Shown here in pieces: positions 44,476 through 55,536 of a DNA stretch of 64,000 bases. Source of the stretch: Chara braunii. Lineage: Eukaryota; Streptophyta; Charophyceae; Charales; Characeae. Numbering within the stretch: position 1 is the first letter of the stretch; every line of letters begins with the position of its first letter. The notes beneath the pieces are model-generated. The model made no database searches. It had not been told where the DNA came from and saw nothing but the letters and a program-made list of their open reading frames with translations. The translations under genes were made by a program, and so were the position numbers. The stretch spans positions 673,479 through 737,478 of the forward strand of contig BFEA01000580.1 of assembly GCA_003427395.1 (NCBI GenBank), given 5' to 3'.

Positions 44476-45357
44476 ATGTTCAAAATGCCAACACTCCCTG
44501 AAACGTACAATAAGAAAAAGAAAGAAGAAACCCAAAGGAGACCCCTAAACAAGGAAGGGAAAAAACAGGAAGGACAGGCGGGAACAAAGGAAGGGGATAC
44601 AGGGAAGGAGGGTACCGGAGAAGGCACCAGCAGAGAGGTGGACGAAAGGAAGCATCTGGTTCTGCAAGCAGAAGTTCTATCAGCACAAATAGATATGGTC
44701 CTGCAAGCAGAAGTTCTATCAGCACAAATAGATAGGGTAAGCCAACTCAATGATGAACTCATGATAAAGACGATAACAGTTGAAGGCCTCAATGACCAAT
44801 CACAATTCGCGCTCTGGGAGAAGGCAAAGCAAGAGAGCAGAACGCTGCTACCCACAAGAACAGTGATTCCATTGAAAATGGATGCCATCACAAATGAGTG
44901 GCAAATTGCAACTTCCACCAGCCTTTCCCTGCTGAAACTGGAGAAAGGTCAAAGCAGGAACGAACTTCTGACAAAGGCAGTGCCAGGAGCAGAGCCATTG
45001 GCAATTGGTCTGGCTGGGGAACCCCTGAAAGTACAAGAAATTGGGGACAGAGGAGAGACGAAGGAAGGGATCAACCTAGATACAAGACCAATCTTGGTGT
45101 TGTATGGGTCAGACACAAAATTGGGAGAAGACATGCACCGGAAACCATGGTGGGAAGTAGTGCTGCTCCCTTCTACGGCGCTGGGGACAGAAGAAGCGAT
45201 GGTCTCAACTGCAGCAAGCATAGCAACAACATTGGCAGCAAAAATCTTTAGCAAGGGGGCAAAGGGACTAAAAAAGTCCCTGCAGGCACTAGAGGAAGAC
45301 GCGGGAGAACCCTCCTTGAGCCAGGAGCCAATGCAGCTCCTCTCCCTTTCCCCCTAA
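44476..45357 (+). pseudogene. LINE inter-ORF basic/Glu-rich reading frame
   Basis: A frame of 293 codons starting MFKMPTLPETYNKKKKEETQ lies between ORF1 and ORF2 and ends 46 bases before the ORF2 start. It contains a 39-bp tandem duplication (44662-44700 and 44701-44739), giving LQAEVLSAQID twice. No known domain is seen. It may be the C-terminal part of ORF1 split by a frameshift, or the ORF2 linker. Confidence 0.5.
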
Positions 45358-45402
45358 ACGAACAAAACCACGCAGAAACGGATAAACCTCTAACCTGGGG
45401 AA

Positions 45403-47190
45403 ATGCCCGAAGGAAGAAGCACCCTTGGAAGCAGACGTGTGAGATATCCTAGGGCAAGCAACAAGGGAAGAGGGGAATTAGAAATAAGGTCATGGAACGT
45501 GAGAGGACTAGCAACCATACTGTCAACACCTTCTAAATGGCACAACTTCGTAGACATGACAAGATGGATGGACAACAATCCACTAGACATCCTGTGTATC
45601 CAAGAGACTCACTTGACCACAACAGATGAACACCAACGTATCCTCAACGAAATACTAAGAAGACTAAAACACATTAAACACATGGAATGGGCAGTCAGCC
45701 CGAATGCGGCCTCGACAGGAACTTTAACATTAATACATGAAAAATCGGAGGCTTCACAATTTTTGGAAATAGACGGTTCTACAAGAGACGCTCAAGAGGG
45801 CAGATGGACAAAGACAAATTTCACATGTAAGGAAGAAGAATTATCATTAATTAACGTATACGCCCCCAATACAAACTCCCAAAGAAAGGCTTTTCTAGAG
45901 ACAATCAGTCAGGAGTGCCCTAACCACAGACACCTAATCCTAGCAGGAGACTGGAATGCCACCCTAGAGCCATCCATAGACAGAACCTCGCACACGAGGG
46001 ACAGTGCAGATGACTCAGAAGCTCACATAATGCTAGAATTGCTCACAGAAAAAAACCTGAGAGATCCGTTCAGAATGTTAAACCCGACAACAAAGGACTT
46101 CACATGCATACGAAAAACCAATCAAGGAAGAACCTCCTTCTCTCGGATTGACTACTTCCTCACCTCTGAATCCTTAGAAGGGGCAGTCAAGAGAGCAAGC
46201 ATATTCAAAATTCCATATTACGGGGGTTTTGACCATAATCAAATAGGACTACATCTACATTTCTCATTGGACAATTCACAGGGCAAAGGTTTCTTCAAGT
46301 TAAACAACTCACTATTAACCCTGGACCATTTCAAAAGGGGAGTAAAGCAAGTTTGGGAAGAACACAAACGGGAGGTAGAGACAAGGGGAATAATAAACTT
46401 AGTCCCAAAAACAATATTAGAAGTCAGCAGATGGCTAAGTAAGGCATCAAGAATAGAGGCTAGGAAAAGGAAAGCAAGGCAAGAGATGCTAGAGACAGTG
46501 GTGGAAACAGCAAAATTCAACCTAATAGAAAACCCAGGATCCCCTATGTATGAATTTTTGCTAGAGGAAGCGAGAGAGGAACTCAAAAAATGGGCAGAAT
46601 GGAATAGACAAGGACTAGCCATCAGAGCCAGGGTGAGAGACTGGGAAAGCAATGAGTCTATGACGAAGTATTTTTTTCAGAAAATCAAATCAAACTGCAG
46701 AAATAGCAGAATCAGTGGACTGAAGGGAAAGCAAGACACCACCCTAACCACCCAAGAGAGCATCATCCAAGTAGCCACAAAATTCTACCAGAACCTCTAC
46801 ACCTCAAGATCAGCAGACTTCAATCAAGGAGAGGTAAACAGAGCAAGAGAAAAATTCCTAAAGCACCTGGACGTCAGCATCAAACCAGAAGAGGCTAAGC
46901 ACCTTGACAGGGAACTCTCTAAACAAGAACTATATGAGGCCCTGAGGAGCATGCAACCAAACAAAGTACCCGGGAGAGACGGACTGACCAAAGAATTATG
47001 GATGGAGAATTGGCGAGTAATGGGGGAAGACCTATTCAAACTCTTTCAGGAAACCTTTCAAAGAGGGACATTAGGGGCGAAGATGAGCACAGGGGTGATC
47101 ACTCTCTTGTATAAGAAGGGGGATAAAGAAGACATAAAGAAATTACAAACCTATTACTCTATTACCAGTGGCCTACAAGATACTAGCAAA
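45403..47190 (+). pseudogene. LINE ORF2, APE endonuclease and start of RT
   Basis: The ATG at 45403 begins MPEGRSTLGSRRVRYPRASN. The endonuclease has its hallmarks: RSWNVRGLA (Asn), CIQETHL (Glu), INVYAPN (Tyr), LAGDWNATL (Asp/Asn), SRIDYFL and the C-terminal FDHNQIG where SDH is usual (Asp-His kept). After a linker, the RT start is seen (MQPNKVPGRDGLTKELW, ITLLYKKGD). A frameshift at about 47150 moves LLPVAYKILAKALA to the next frame. The endonuclease nicks target DNA to prime reverse transcription. Confidence 0.88.
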
Positions 47191-47848
47191 AGCACTAGCT
47201 AATCGCATAAGGAACGTTACAGATAAGTGCTTTCACATTGATCAAACAGGCTTCATCCCAGGCAGATACATACTAGACAACGCAGTGTGCCTAAACGAAG
47301 CCACCAAGCTAATAAGAGATAAAAGGCTACAAGCGGCCATACTTTTCTTTGACTTTGAGAAGGCGTACGACCAAGTTAACTGGGACTTCCTACAACTAAG
47401 TATGGAACGGATGGGAATAGGCCCAAATTTTAGAAGATGGGTAAGGGTGCTCTACGCCGATGCTATGGGTATGGTACAAATAAATGGGCACTTGTCGGAC
47501 ACCTATAGAATGACCAGATCGGTCAGACAAGGTGACCCGCTAGCAGCCCTGATCTTTATGTTTGTCATGGAAGCCATAGCAGCCTTCCTACGCAAGGATC
47601 CCTCAATTGACAGACTGATTGTAGAAGGACCAGATCGTCACATTTCACTCCCTACGGTCATGCTCTTTGCAGATGACCTCACAGTCTTAATAAGAGCTAC
47701 TGACTCATCCTTCCAGGCTCTGACAAGAGCAATGCAAGCATTTCAGTTGGCCTCAGAAATGAGGATCAACTGGATGAAAATGGTGGGATGGTGGCTATCC
47801 ACTCACTCCCCCCCCCCAGAGTCAACAGACACACAAGGACTGCAGTGA
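47168..47848 (+). pseudogene. LINE ORF2 reverse transcriptase core
   Basis: RT blocks: AYKILAKALANRIRNV, QTGFIPGRYILDN, LFFDFEKAYDQVNWDF (first catalytic Asp), MTRSVRQGDPLAALIFMFVM, and VMLFADDLTVLI with the FADD box intact. The frame ends at a TGA after a C-run near 47808-47818 where a frameshift is likely. This is the domain that performs target-primed reverse transcription. Confidence 0.92.
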
Positions 47849-47878
47849 ATAAGCGCCCAAGAACCCATGAGATTCCTG

Positions 47879-50200
47879 GGAATAACCGTATCGGCAGAGG
47901 GAGTAAGCAAGAGTACAGGTCCCAACATACTGGCCAAAATAATAAACAAACTAACGGAATAACAGTATCGGCAGAGGGAGTAAGCGAGAGTACAGGTCCC
48001 AACATACTGGCCAAAATAATAAACAAACTAACGGGGTGGCAGAAGATTTACACCTCACTCTTGGGCAGAGCTCTAACTCTAATACATCTATTTTCTCCAT
48101 GGCTTGGTACACAACATCCATCTGGGACCCCCCTAAACATTTTATCACAACTCTTAAGAAAAAGGCGGGGGCTTACCTCTGGACAGGGGACGTGTCCAAA
48201 GACAGATTCATCTCGAAGGTAGCATGGAAGTACATAACTAGACCAGCAAAAAAAGGAGGCCTGGGACTGCTAAACCCAGCGCACGAATACAAAGCTCTGC
48301 AAACCAAATGGATAATCAGAATCCTCCTACACAAAGAGTTACCTTGGCATGATATGGCCCTATACCAGATCCGGAACCTCGTTCCTTTCCCAGTAGATCC
48401 TCAAATAGAAGGCTATCACTGGCTAATGAACACGTCATGGTCCACAAGAACAGAAAGTAATAGAGGGAATGGTAACCAGCAAGCCAATAAGGATCCGCCA
48501 AGCAAACATTGGAAAACACTTATTCACCACTGGAGAGAGGCCTTCCCGGAAAAGGTTAGACTACCAAAAATTAAGGAAGAAGTTCTAAGACAGCCACTCT
48601 TTGGTAACCCCCCTCATATTAGATGGAAAGGGCAAGCCCTGGTCCTTAACAAGTAAGGGAAGAAGATGGAGAAAGTGGATGGAGAAAGGAAAATGGAAAG
48701 CGGAACACATCTGGAAGGAGGATGAGAAGAGATGGGGGACAGCCTCAGAACTAAGACAACAACTCAAAAGGTTGTCACAATCTGGAAAACAACCTAGAGG
48801 AAATGATAGATAGCATACCTATAGAATGGAGGAAGCTGCTAAAGGGAGAGATCAAATGGGAATTAGGGGACTGGGCAACAGACAGAGGACAGACGGAGCC
48901 ATCGGTAGCTCTTAAATTTCTCAAATGCATAGGAGGCCAAGGGAACATAGCAGAATTTGAAGTGCATGAACTGCGGAGCAAACAAAAATCAATAACAGGG
49001 ATCGTAGAGGAGAGCATAACAACCGTAGAAGAAGACATTGGAAATCTGCGAAAAGTTAGAACATTGACAGTAAGGGAGAAAAGAGGTGCCAAAGACCGGA
49101 CTAACAATTCAAGGACAGTGCTTCTATTCCATTGACAGTAAGGGAGAAAAGAGGTGCCAAAGACCGGACTAACAATTCAAGGACTGTGCTTCTATTCAGA
49201 CCAGATAAAGACATCAGGGACTTAGAAGTGGACCCGGCCGAATGGGGCTGGTATGTCAACCTGGGAAGGGGCAGAGCAAGAAAATTAATTATTTTACAGG
49301 ACTATACAGTAAAAATAGGATACAAAATAAGAAACAAGACAGTAGACCCCCGACCGATTATCTCAGATAGATGGATTAAACACTTGGGAGAGGAACACGG
49401 CTGGCCCTTGAAGATCCCATGGGATTACTGCAGTACTCTGAAACCTACCAGATTCAGAAGCCTGCAATGGCTAATACTGTACTGGGCAGTCCCAGTAAAC
49501 GAATGGCTAGAAAGAAGAAGGAAACCTGAACAAGGAGCACAACAATCCGCCCTCTGCAAAATGTGTGACGAAGGTAAAGTGGAATCACTGGTCCACTGCT
49601 TGATAGAATGCATGCATGCAGGCAGAATCTGGGAAGCAGTCAAGTCATCATGGGCCAACATATCCCCAAACTCTTTTTCACTACAAGCGGGTTACTTACT
49701 GTTAGCGAGAGACACGGAAGGATCCTTCGAGGAAGAGGAAAGAAAAGCTTAGCGGACTTACTGCGAAGAGCAGCGCTTTGGGTGATATGGAGATCTAGAT
49801 GCAAAGGAACGCTAAGCAACCAGAGGATAACGTACGAAGAGGAGTGGAACGAAACTAAGGAAAGTGTGGAAATGGAAATCAGAGCACAATGGAAAAAAGA
49901 ACTAAAGAAACAGGAAAGAATAGTTGACCCCCAAAAAAGGCAGATTATTCAAGAGTCCTTCGAAAGAAAATGGCTACTAGACAAGAAGATAGCAAGAATA
50001 GATAACAAATGCCTAAAGTTCCAGGAATGGGACACGGTAAACCAACTCAGGGATACCCCGGAGGTAGAGGAGGCACTCTCAGAGGGAAGAGCAACGGTAG
50101 GGCAACTAGACTGATACAGGAAAATGAAATAGGAGATTATAGGACCCATCTCAGAGGCATGACTTCAGGTTCAGGACAAAGGAACATTACCACTACTTAG
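47879..50200 (+). pseudogene. LINE ORF2 C-terminal part with zf-RVT
   Basis: A 77-bp tandem duplication (47879-47955, 47956-48032) and a 68-bp one (49062-49129, 49130-49197) disrupt the frame. Between them are KPNHFITTLKKKAGAYLW-like and GGLGLLNPAHEYKALQTKWI thumb sequences, PIEWRKLLKGEIKW, and DLEVDPAEWGWYVNLGRG. The zf-RVT follows (CKMCDEGKVESLVHCLIEC, about 49555-49611), then LRRAALWVIWRSRCKG and a charged C-terminus ending at 50114. Confidence 0.82.
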
Positions 50201-50219
50201 CTGGAAAAGGAGACATGAC

Positions 50220-50246
50220 AAAAAAAAAAAAAAAAAAAAAAAAAAA
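50220..50246 (+). repeat. Internal poly(A) run of 27 bases
   Basis: An A run follows the ORF2 end by about 100 bases, while the conserved LINE tail comes 1.2 kb later. Bases 50247-50900 have no counterpart in the other LINE copies and no recognised domain, so they may be an insertion or a second element. Confidence 0.8.
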
Positions 50247-50977
50247 GCAACAGATTACTAGAATACCTTATCGCCAGCTTCTCCCACTTCTGGGACCCAA
50301 GGATCTTGCCTATTTCGGAGCAGGACATATACCCCCTTACCTGGACCCTCTCCCACACAGACCCAACACCCCCACTGCCTCCAACCTTAAGGAAACGACA
50401 GAATACGGAGCAAGAACCTCGACAATTTGGATCTCAATCTTCCCATCCACCTTTCCTGAGCATCCCATCCAGCTTCTCCTCTTGACTAACAGTACTGATA
50501 TCAGCGATATGTCTCGAGAGGCAGAAACTATCGGGTTTGGTCTCACCGGGAAGGCGACGCTACAGCTCATAGGGAAAGAGGGAGTAGGCAGAACAACTGA
50601 AGGGCGGTCCAACCCACTGGGGTATTTTTTTTGGACGGACTCCATTTGATGGCACAGGTCGAGAATCACTACATACGGCGGAAACCCAAGCAAGAAAGGT
50701 CCGAAGATGAGGAGCAGCAAAGGAGGGGAAGACGGAGCGTCGATAAGCGGCAAGATTACAGAAACACGAGAGGATTATGTCGGAAGGAAAGAACGAGACA
50801 ACTCTTTATCGAAAGGAGGTACCATCAACGGACACCTATGGGTGGCCTAGTTACTTCTCGTAAGACCTACGGATGAAGATAACAAGGCAGGAATACAGTA
50901 ATAAGGGGAAAAGTCTCCATCGTCCAGAGGAAAGGAAGACAGATGATGTTTTCATCTCCACAGAATTTCAGCGGAGG

Positions 50978-51112
50978 GTTTAGGATTTAGGGTTTAGGCA
51001 GATACAAAGGTAAACAGGGGACAGAATGCCAGGGTCTGCATAAGGCTAAAAAGACTAGGAAATAGGTAAACCAAGATAGTCTTACAACCGAGGGTTTAGG
51101 GTTTAGGGTTTA
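50978..51112 (+). repeat. Telomere-like AGGGTTT tracts in LINE 3' region
   Basis: AGGGTTTAGGATTTAGGG at about 50978-50996 and three exact AGGGTTT units at 51091-51112. Matching tracts lie in the 3' region of LINE copy C at 61289-61303 and 61545-61565. Confidence 0.85.
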
Positions 51113-51416
51113 CATGGGAATAAAGCAAATAGGATGTTAGAGACTGAGAGACCTCAAAGAGGATCATGGGCTCCCGACAGTCTCACAGCCAAGAGGAGCA
51201 GAACTGGGCTCAGATGGATTCGTAAACAGAATTAGCACAGGGTAACTTAGGCAGGGGTGAGAGGGGGTACATCCTTCCTCAGGGAAGTAATCAATGCCGC
51301 CTTCTCGGGCCTCCCAGCCATAATGGGGGGGGGCGTGTGTGAAGTCTCTTTATGTATTCCTTGTTGACTTGTCGGGGGAAAGGAACCGGACTGTTGCGCC
51401 CCAGAATGGTAGGAGC

Positions 51417-51434
51417 CAGAGCCATGAGGCTCAG
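51417..51434 (+). other. LINE copy B terminal stem-loop
   Basis: CAGAGCC (51417-51423), loop ATGA, GGCTCAG (51428-51434): seven positions, six paired, one A-A mismatch. It is followed at once by the A-rich tail. Probably the RNA element recognised by the LINE reverse transcriptase. Confidence 0.75.
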
Positions 51435-51483
51435 AAAAAAAAAACAAAAAAAAAAAACAAAAAAAAAAAACAAAAACAATTGG

Positions 51484-51710
51484 GTGCTACTGGGCTTGAT
51501 CCCCTGACCTGTACCCAAGAGCTTAGCTCAGTGGGTACACCCATGAACTGTTGAAAATACAGACCCGTGTTCGAATCCAGATGATGGAAGTTGATGAGTA
51601 AAAGTTGTAAAACCAACTATTTCTGAATTACCTGGGGCCGGTTAGCTTAATGATGATATCTCAAGGCCGCCGCCCTTCAAAAAAAAAAAGAAGTTATACA
51701 GCCCACCGGG
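51484..51710 (+). mobile_element. tRNA-derived SINE
   Basis: TAGCTCAGTGGG (51524-51535) is a good A box and GTGTTCGAATCC (51567-51578) a good B box, 31 bases apart. The unit ends in an 11-base A run (51679-51689) preceded by CGCCGCCCTTC. The head (51484-51515) is an inverted copy of sequence at about 40440-40470. Acceptor and anticodon stems do not fold well, so a SINE is preferred over a tRNA gene. Confidence 0.6.
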
Positions 51711-53270
51711 AATCTGCAGTTTATTGCAACAGTGCAGGCCAGGTGGCAGTCAAACGCAACCATCTTCATAAGGGGAGGGTGATAGAGAGCAGAGACCTCA
51801 CCCTCTTTGCTCCCAGCACACAGCTCTGGGAGTTAGAGATTGACCTGGCAGAGTGGGCCTGGACAATACAAGGAAGACCGGGCACACCAGCCAGGCGATA
51901 CAACCTGATCCAATACACCACTCACCTGGGTTACAGACTCTGTCATCGCTCTGTATCCGTATGAGACACGATCATGGCCAGATGGGCTGAGCAAACTGGC
52001 ATGGATCCAGCAAGCAGTCCCTCCAATATATGGGCCATGGTGTCCCAGATCCGCAACACACAGGTCCCAGCATGCAGTGGTTGCTGCTGTACCCCACGCT
52101 CCTTGTAAACCAGTGGCTTGCCCAACGATGCAGCCGCCGTCACAGCCTTCCACTCGGCAAACTGTGCGCAATATGCGACTCTGCGTAGCCAGAGGACGTG
52201 ATACACTGCATGTTGACATGCCCTAAGGCCCGTCAGCTCTGGGATAAAGTCATCGCCTTGTGGCAAGCAATCACAGAAGAACTGTTTCCAAGACACCTGC
52301 TCACCCTCTTGATTGGTCCTGGCTCCCCGATAAGCCCGCAGCTGTACAACTGTGGATTTTTCCAAAAGTTTGCCCGTTAACTCTTTGGGTAATATGGAAA
52401 CGGCGATGTGAGGAAACTATTGAGAAACAGCCATAGTCGGTAGCACAGGCTCGGGAGAGTCTCGTCACACTCCTGGAATTCAAATATCAGGCAGATTGGT
52501 TAAACACAGAGCACGAGATGGCCCGCCAACCAGACAAAGCCCAGCAAGTCAGGAATGACTGCATTGACAGATCGTTTGGGGCAGGCAGAATTGGTGACCT
52601 CAAAGGGACTCAAATTCGGTTTGCTTGGTCCCACAAGGAGACACAAACACAGGCTAACCTCCAGAATGAAGAGCTGTCCCATAGCCAGGCTACGTCAACC
52701 GAACTTGACCTGCGATCCAGCTAACAAGGCAGGAGATTGATATAGGTAACTGCCATACAGGGGGGGCGTGGAAGACAGAGGGGGCATAGCTGAGGAGTCA
52801 CGTGGTCAACCCCCGCAGGACGGGCCCAGAATACCACGCGTGGAAGTTGCGGCCAATGTGGCCGAATGGGCGCAAGCGGAAGTCCTCTCACAGCCTGGAC
52901 AATCGGTCACCCGGGGTGTCCCAGGGTGACCAATGCGGCCGAAAAAGCTAACAATGGGGAGAAAACCCATGTTGAACTCCAAGGAGTGTGAGCCTGTAAT
53001 AGGAAGTTGAGAAGGAGACTGGAGGATAAGATCAGAACGTAGCAGGGGTGAATAATCTCGTAAGGGGGCAATTAATGCCACATACTGTTTAGAACAGGGT
53101 TCACGACAGGGGTGAGCAGTGAGAAATCATTCCTGGAGGGAGCAATCAATGGCGCTGTCTCAGGATTCCTCGGCCATAACGGAGGAAGGCGTTGAGTGAG
53201 TAAACTATGTAAGGGACGCTCAACCCGATTTTCAGCCAGAATAAACGCCACAGTTTTGCAAAAATGAAAA
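51711..53270 (+). mobile_element. Decayed LINE 3' half (copy E)
   Basis: The reading STQLWELEIDLAEWAWTIQG (about 51815-51875) matches the ORF2 segment DLEVDPAEWGWYVNLGRG of copy B, and a zf-RVT piece HCMLTCPKARQLWDKVIALW follows (about 52202-52262). The frame is broken many times. The 3' end has GGGGTGAGCAGTG and CTCGGCCATAACGGAGGAAGG like the other LINE tails, then a purine-rich (GAA)n stretch to 53290 instead of the standard stem-loop. Confidence 0.7.
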
Positions 53271-53290
53271 GAAGAAGAAGAAGAAGAAGA
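53267..53290. repeat. (GAA)n microsatellite
   Basis: A short GAA run, seven or so units, after the LINE remnant. The following 53291-53545 is AT-rich and looks intronic. Confidence 0.9.
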
Positions 53291-53635
53291 ATGATTATGA
53301 GTCTTTTATGACCAATGTTTTGGACACTGCTATTCTTTCTAGCTTATTACGTCATTGTGAAGAAACGATCTGTTGCTTAATCTGGAACAGATTTGTCCCA
53401 TTATTTGACCAATGTTTTGGTGAGAATTTGATGATTTAATCACAAATCTCTAGCTGTCATTTCCCGACCTCTCACATGTTCTTTGTATCAAATGTTTTCA
53501 ATTACCATACCTCTGATATGTTTATTTTCATTTGTCGTTCGACAGAGTTTGCTTCCACTGTGTCTAAACACTTTGCCTCTATTTCGGTGTTGACGTCTAT
53601 CTATCACCTGTTGACAAATGATGGGAACATTCCAG

Positions 53636-54279
53636 ACATTAGTCCTATGGTTGAGACTATGGTGCCAATGAATGCCACAACGGGAACGGAGGTGGTCATA
53701 AGCGGGAGAGGATTTGGAGCGGATCCTACACTGGCCTTGGGAAGCTCGACGATCAGCTGTTCTAGATTGCCGAATGGCACTGTTATCTCGTGCATCATTC
53801 CCTCTACGATTGTTGGCATCTATAATCCCATTGTGGGGTTTTCTGATCGAGAGAATGCAGCAACGGTTATTCCCATGCGGTTCTCTGTTATCCCTGTAAT
53901 TGAAAGTGTGTTTCCTGCGCAGGGTTCACTAATGGGGGGGCTTCAGCTCTCACTTAAAATGAATTCCTCGGCTGGCAATGTAAGTTTCAGTACGGCCAAT
54001 TCTGTGAGAGTGGGCGATACTGAATGCAAAGTTGTCAGCCTCGTGGGGGGCATTGTCACATGCATTACTCAGCCACAGACAGGATTGCTTGCAAAGTATT
54101 TCCGGTTGCCAATGGGTGGGGCTATTCCAAATATGGACAGATTGTTGCCAACCCTTGAGAGAACAGAGGCCGAGCTTCTTCTTTGGGGTGACTTTGGATT
54201 GCCTGCGTTCTTTGAAGGTCAACAATTTGCAGCTAGATACACTGGTTTTCTCTTTATCAGCCTCGACGGAATGTATAAG
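53636..54279 (+). CDS. Exon with two TIG segments and the start of a PA14 domain
   Basis: The exon ends in AAG before GTATGT (54280-54285), a clear donor. The chosen start follows CCAG at 53632-53635, because DISPMVETMVP then continues the TIG array from the exon at 592-1005; an acceptor at 53544-53545 with a better pyrimidine tract is possible. The first TIG has TGTEVVISGRGFGADPTLAL, ISCSRLPNGTVISCIIP; the second has IPVIESVFPAQGSLMGGLQL and VRVGDTECKVVSLVGGIVTC. From about residue 150 GLLAKYFRLP begins a PA14 domain, with FAARYTGFLFISLDGMYK, a common TIG-TIG-PA14 order in PKHD1L1-type proteins. The exon ends in phase 0. The rest of PA14 was not found downstream. Confidence 0.82.
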
Positions 54280-54430
54280 GTATGTAGTTGATAACTTTTC
54301 TGCATTGTAATGAAACCTCTTTAGGAGGTACATCGTGTTGTGAAACCCTGACCCTAGTGCCTGACTTGGATAGTGTTTCTTGATCAGATTCAATTCATTT
54401 GCAAGAACGTGAAGCCTTAGAGTGGTAAGG
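54280..54430 (+). other. Intron start of the TIG/PA14 gene
   Basis: GTATGT at 54280 begins the next intron, which holds a LINE copy and, further on, other repeats. No acceptor followed by PA14-like sequence (a 'SDDGS.L.ID' block is expected) was found before 64000. Confidence 0.55.
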
Positions 54431-55536
54431 ATCCTCCTAGGACTCTGCAGCAGAACTAATTTCTAAGATCCCTTGGAAGAAGTACAAAACCATAACGCCA
54501 ATTAAAATCAGAAGCATGCAGTGGCTTGTAACATACGCTGCGTTGCCAGTATATCAATGGCTGCATGTTAGAAGAAGGAAGAACGATCCAAACAGCTCCG
54601 ACACCTGTAGAGCCTGCACAGACCAAGAACCAGAGGACATGATACATTGCCTAATTAGTTGTAAAGAAGCCACAGAATACTGGGCAAGGGCATCACAGCT
54701 ATGCGACAGCCTCTTCCCATCCCCCCTCCGGGAACACCCCCTCCAACTCCTTCTCTGGACTTACTTACCCCCTCACCTGAGCAAAGTGGAAAGGATCTGG
54801 TTTCGTATGGTACGCAAGGTCACACTCTGGGCCATTTGGAAAGAGCGATGTACCAAAATGTTGGAGGACACCGTGAATCCAAGGGAGAAGGTGTGGGCTG
54901 CGACTAAAGGGATGATCGAGGCGGAAGTCCTAAGCCAGTGGAAGAAGGTCAGAATATGGGTGCAGAACAATCCTGAGACAAGAGAGGCAGTACTGGAAAA
55001 AATCAGCAGGCTCTGGCTGGCAAGAGGTAAAGTGGCATGGCTAAATGGACTCAACATGCGGTGGAAGAACTGGCACAACTCAGACATAGCTACAGGCCGA
55101 GAGACCTCCCAGATGCAAGAAGAACCTCAGACGATCTGGGTATAGCCAGCCAACAGGAGGACCTCAGAAGAAGGCAACAGCAAGGCACACATGGACAGAT
55201 GGGGGCTAGGACTACTGGAGAGGACTAAGGCGGAACAACAATGAATTTCCAAGCCGGGACAGGGACTCTTCACTCCCAAAATCTTGGGCTTTACATAGGT
55301 CTGACAGCAGGGGGTCACCCCAGCAGAGAGGACTTTGGGTACAAGTGCAAGCTGACAGTCACTCCTCCATAAAATGGAGTAATCAATGCTGTACAGGGGT
55401 CCTTCGACCGGACGGAAGGAAGCGTATGTGTATTGTTGTAATCTTTTGACATGAAGGTGGAAACAGAACCGGACTGACGCCCCTAGAATGGATATGGAGC
55501 CAGGACCATAAGGCCCTCTTAAAAAAAAAAAAAAAA
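54430..55536 (+). mobile_element. 5'-truncated LINE (copy D)
   Basis: An open stretch encodes ELISKIPWKKYKTITPIKIR, MQWLVTYAALPVYQWLHVRR, a zf-RVT (CRACTDQEPEDMIHCLISC) and RMVRKVTLWAIWKERCTKML, aligning with the ORF2 C-terminus of copy B. It ends TAG at about 55143. The 3' end has GAACCGGACTGACGCC, a stem-loop (55501-55518, loop ATAA) and an A run (55520-55536). This copy is the least damaged LINE C-terminus. The 5' junction and target duplication were not found. Confidence 0.85.

Larger units (their letters stand above)
42727..51480 (+). mobile_element. Near-full-length plus-strand LINE (copy B)
   Basis: The order is ORF1 with a CCHC knuckle, a short second basic frame, ORF2 with APE endonuclease, RT and zf-RVT end, then a 3' region with telomere-like words and the family tail GGAACCGGACTGTTGCGCC, a stem-loop (51417-51434) and an A-rich tail (51435-51480). 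This is the layout of plant L1-clade LINEs. About six frameshifts or duplications interrupt it. The 5' limit is probably between 42540 and 42727; no target duplication was found. Confidence 0.88.
1006..53635 (+). other. Inferred giant intron (about 52.6 kb) of the TIG/PA14 gene
   Basis: The donor GTGAGT at 1006 and the acceptor CCAG ending at 53635 have compatible phases: one codon base before, two after, giving GAC (Asp). Joining them places KCMFEYAY directly before DISPMVETMVP, which reproduces the usual spacing between one TIG domain's Cys and the next domain's 'P.V..V.P' start. An alternative acceptor at 53544-53545 has the same phase and would add 30 residues. No other TIG-like exon was recognised between the two; the interval is made of retroelements and simple repeats. 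That the two exons are adjacent in the mRNA is inference. Confidence 0.6.

Noticed and set aside
51521-51595. Possible functional tRNA gene
   Set aside because: A and B boxes are good but acceptor and anticodon stems do not pair, and a poly(A) end follows; SINE is the better call.
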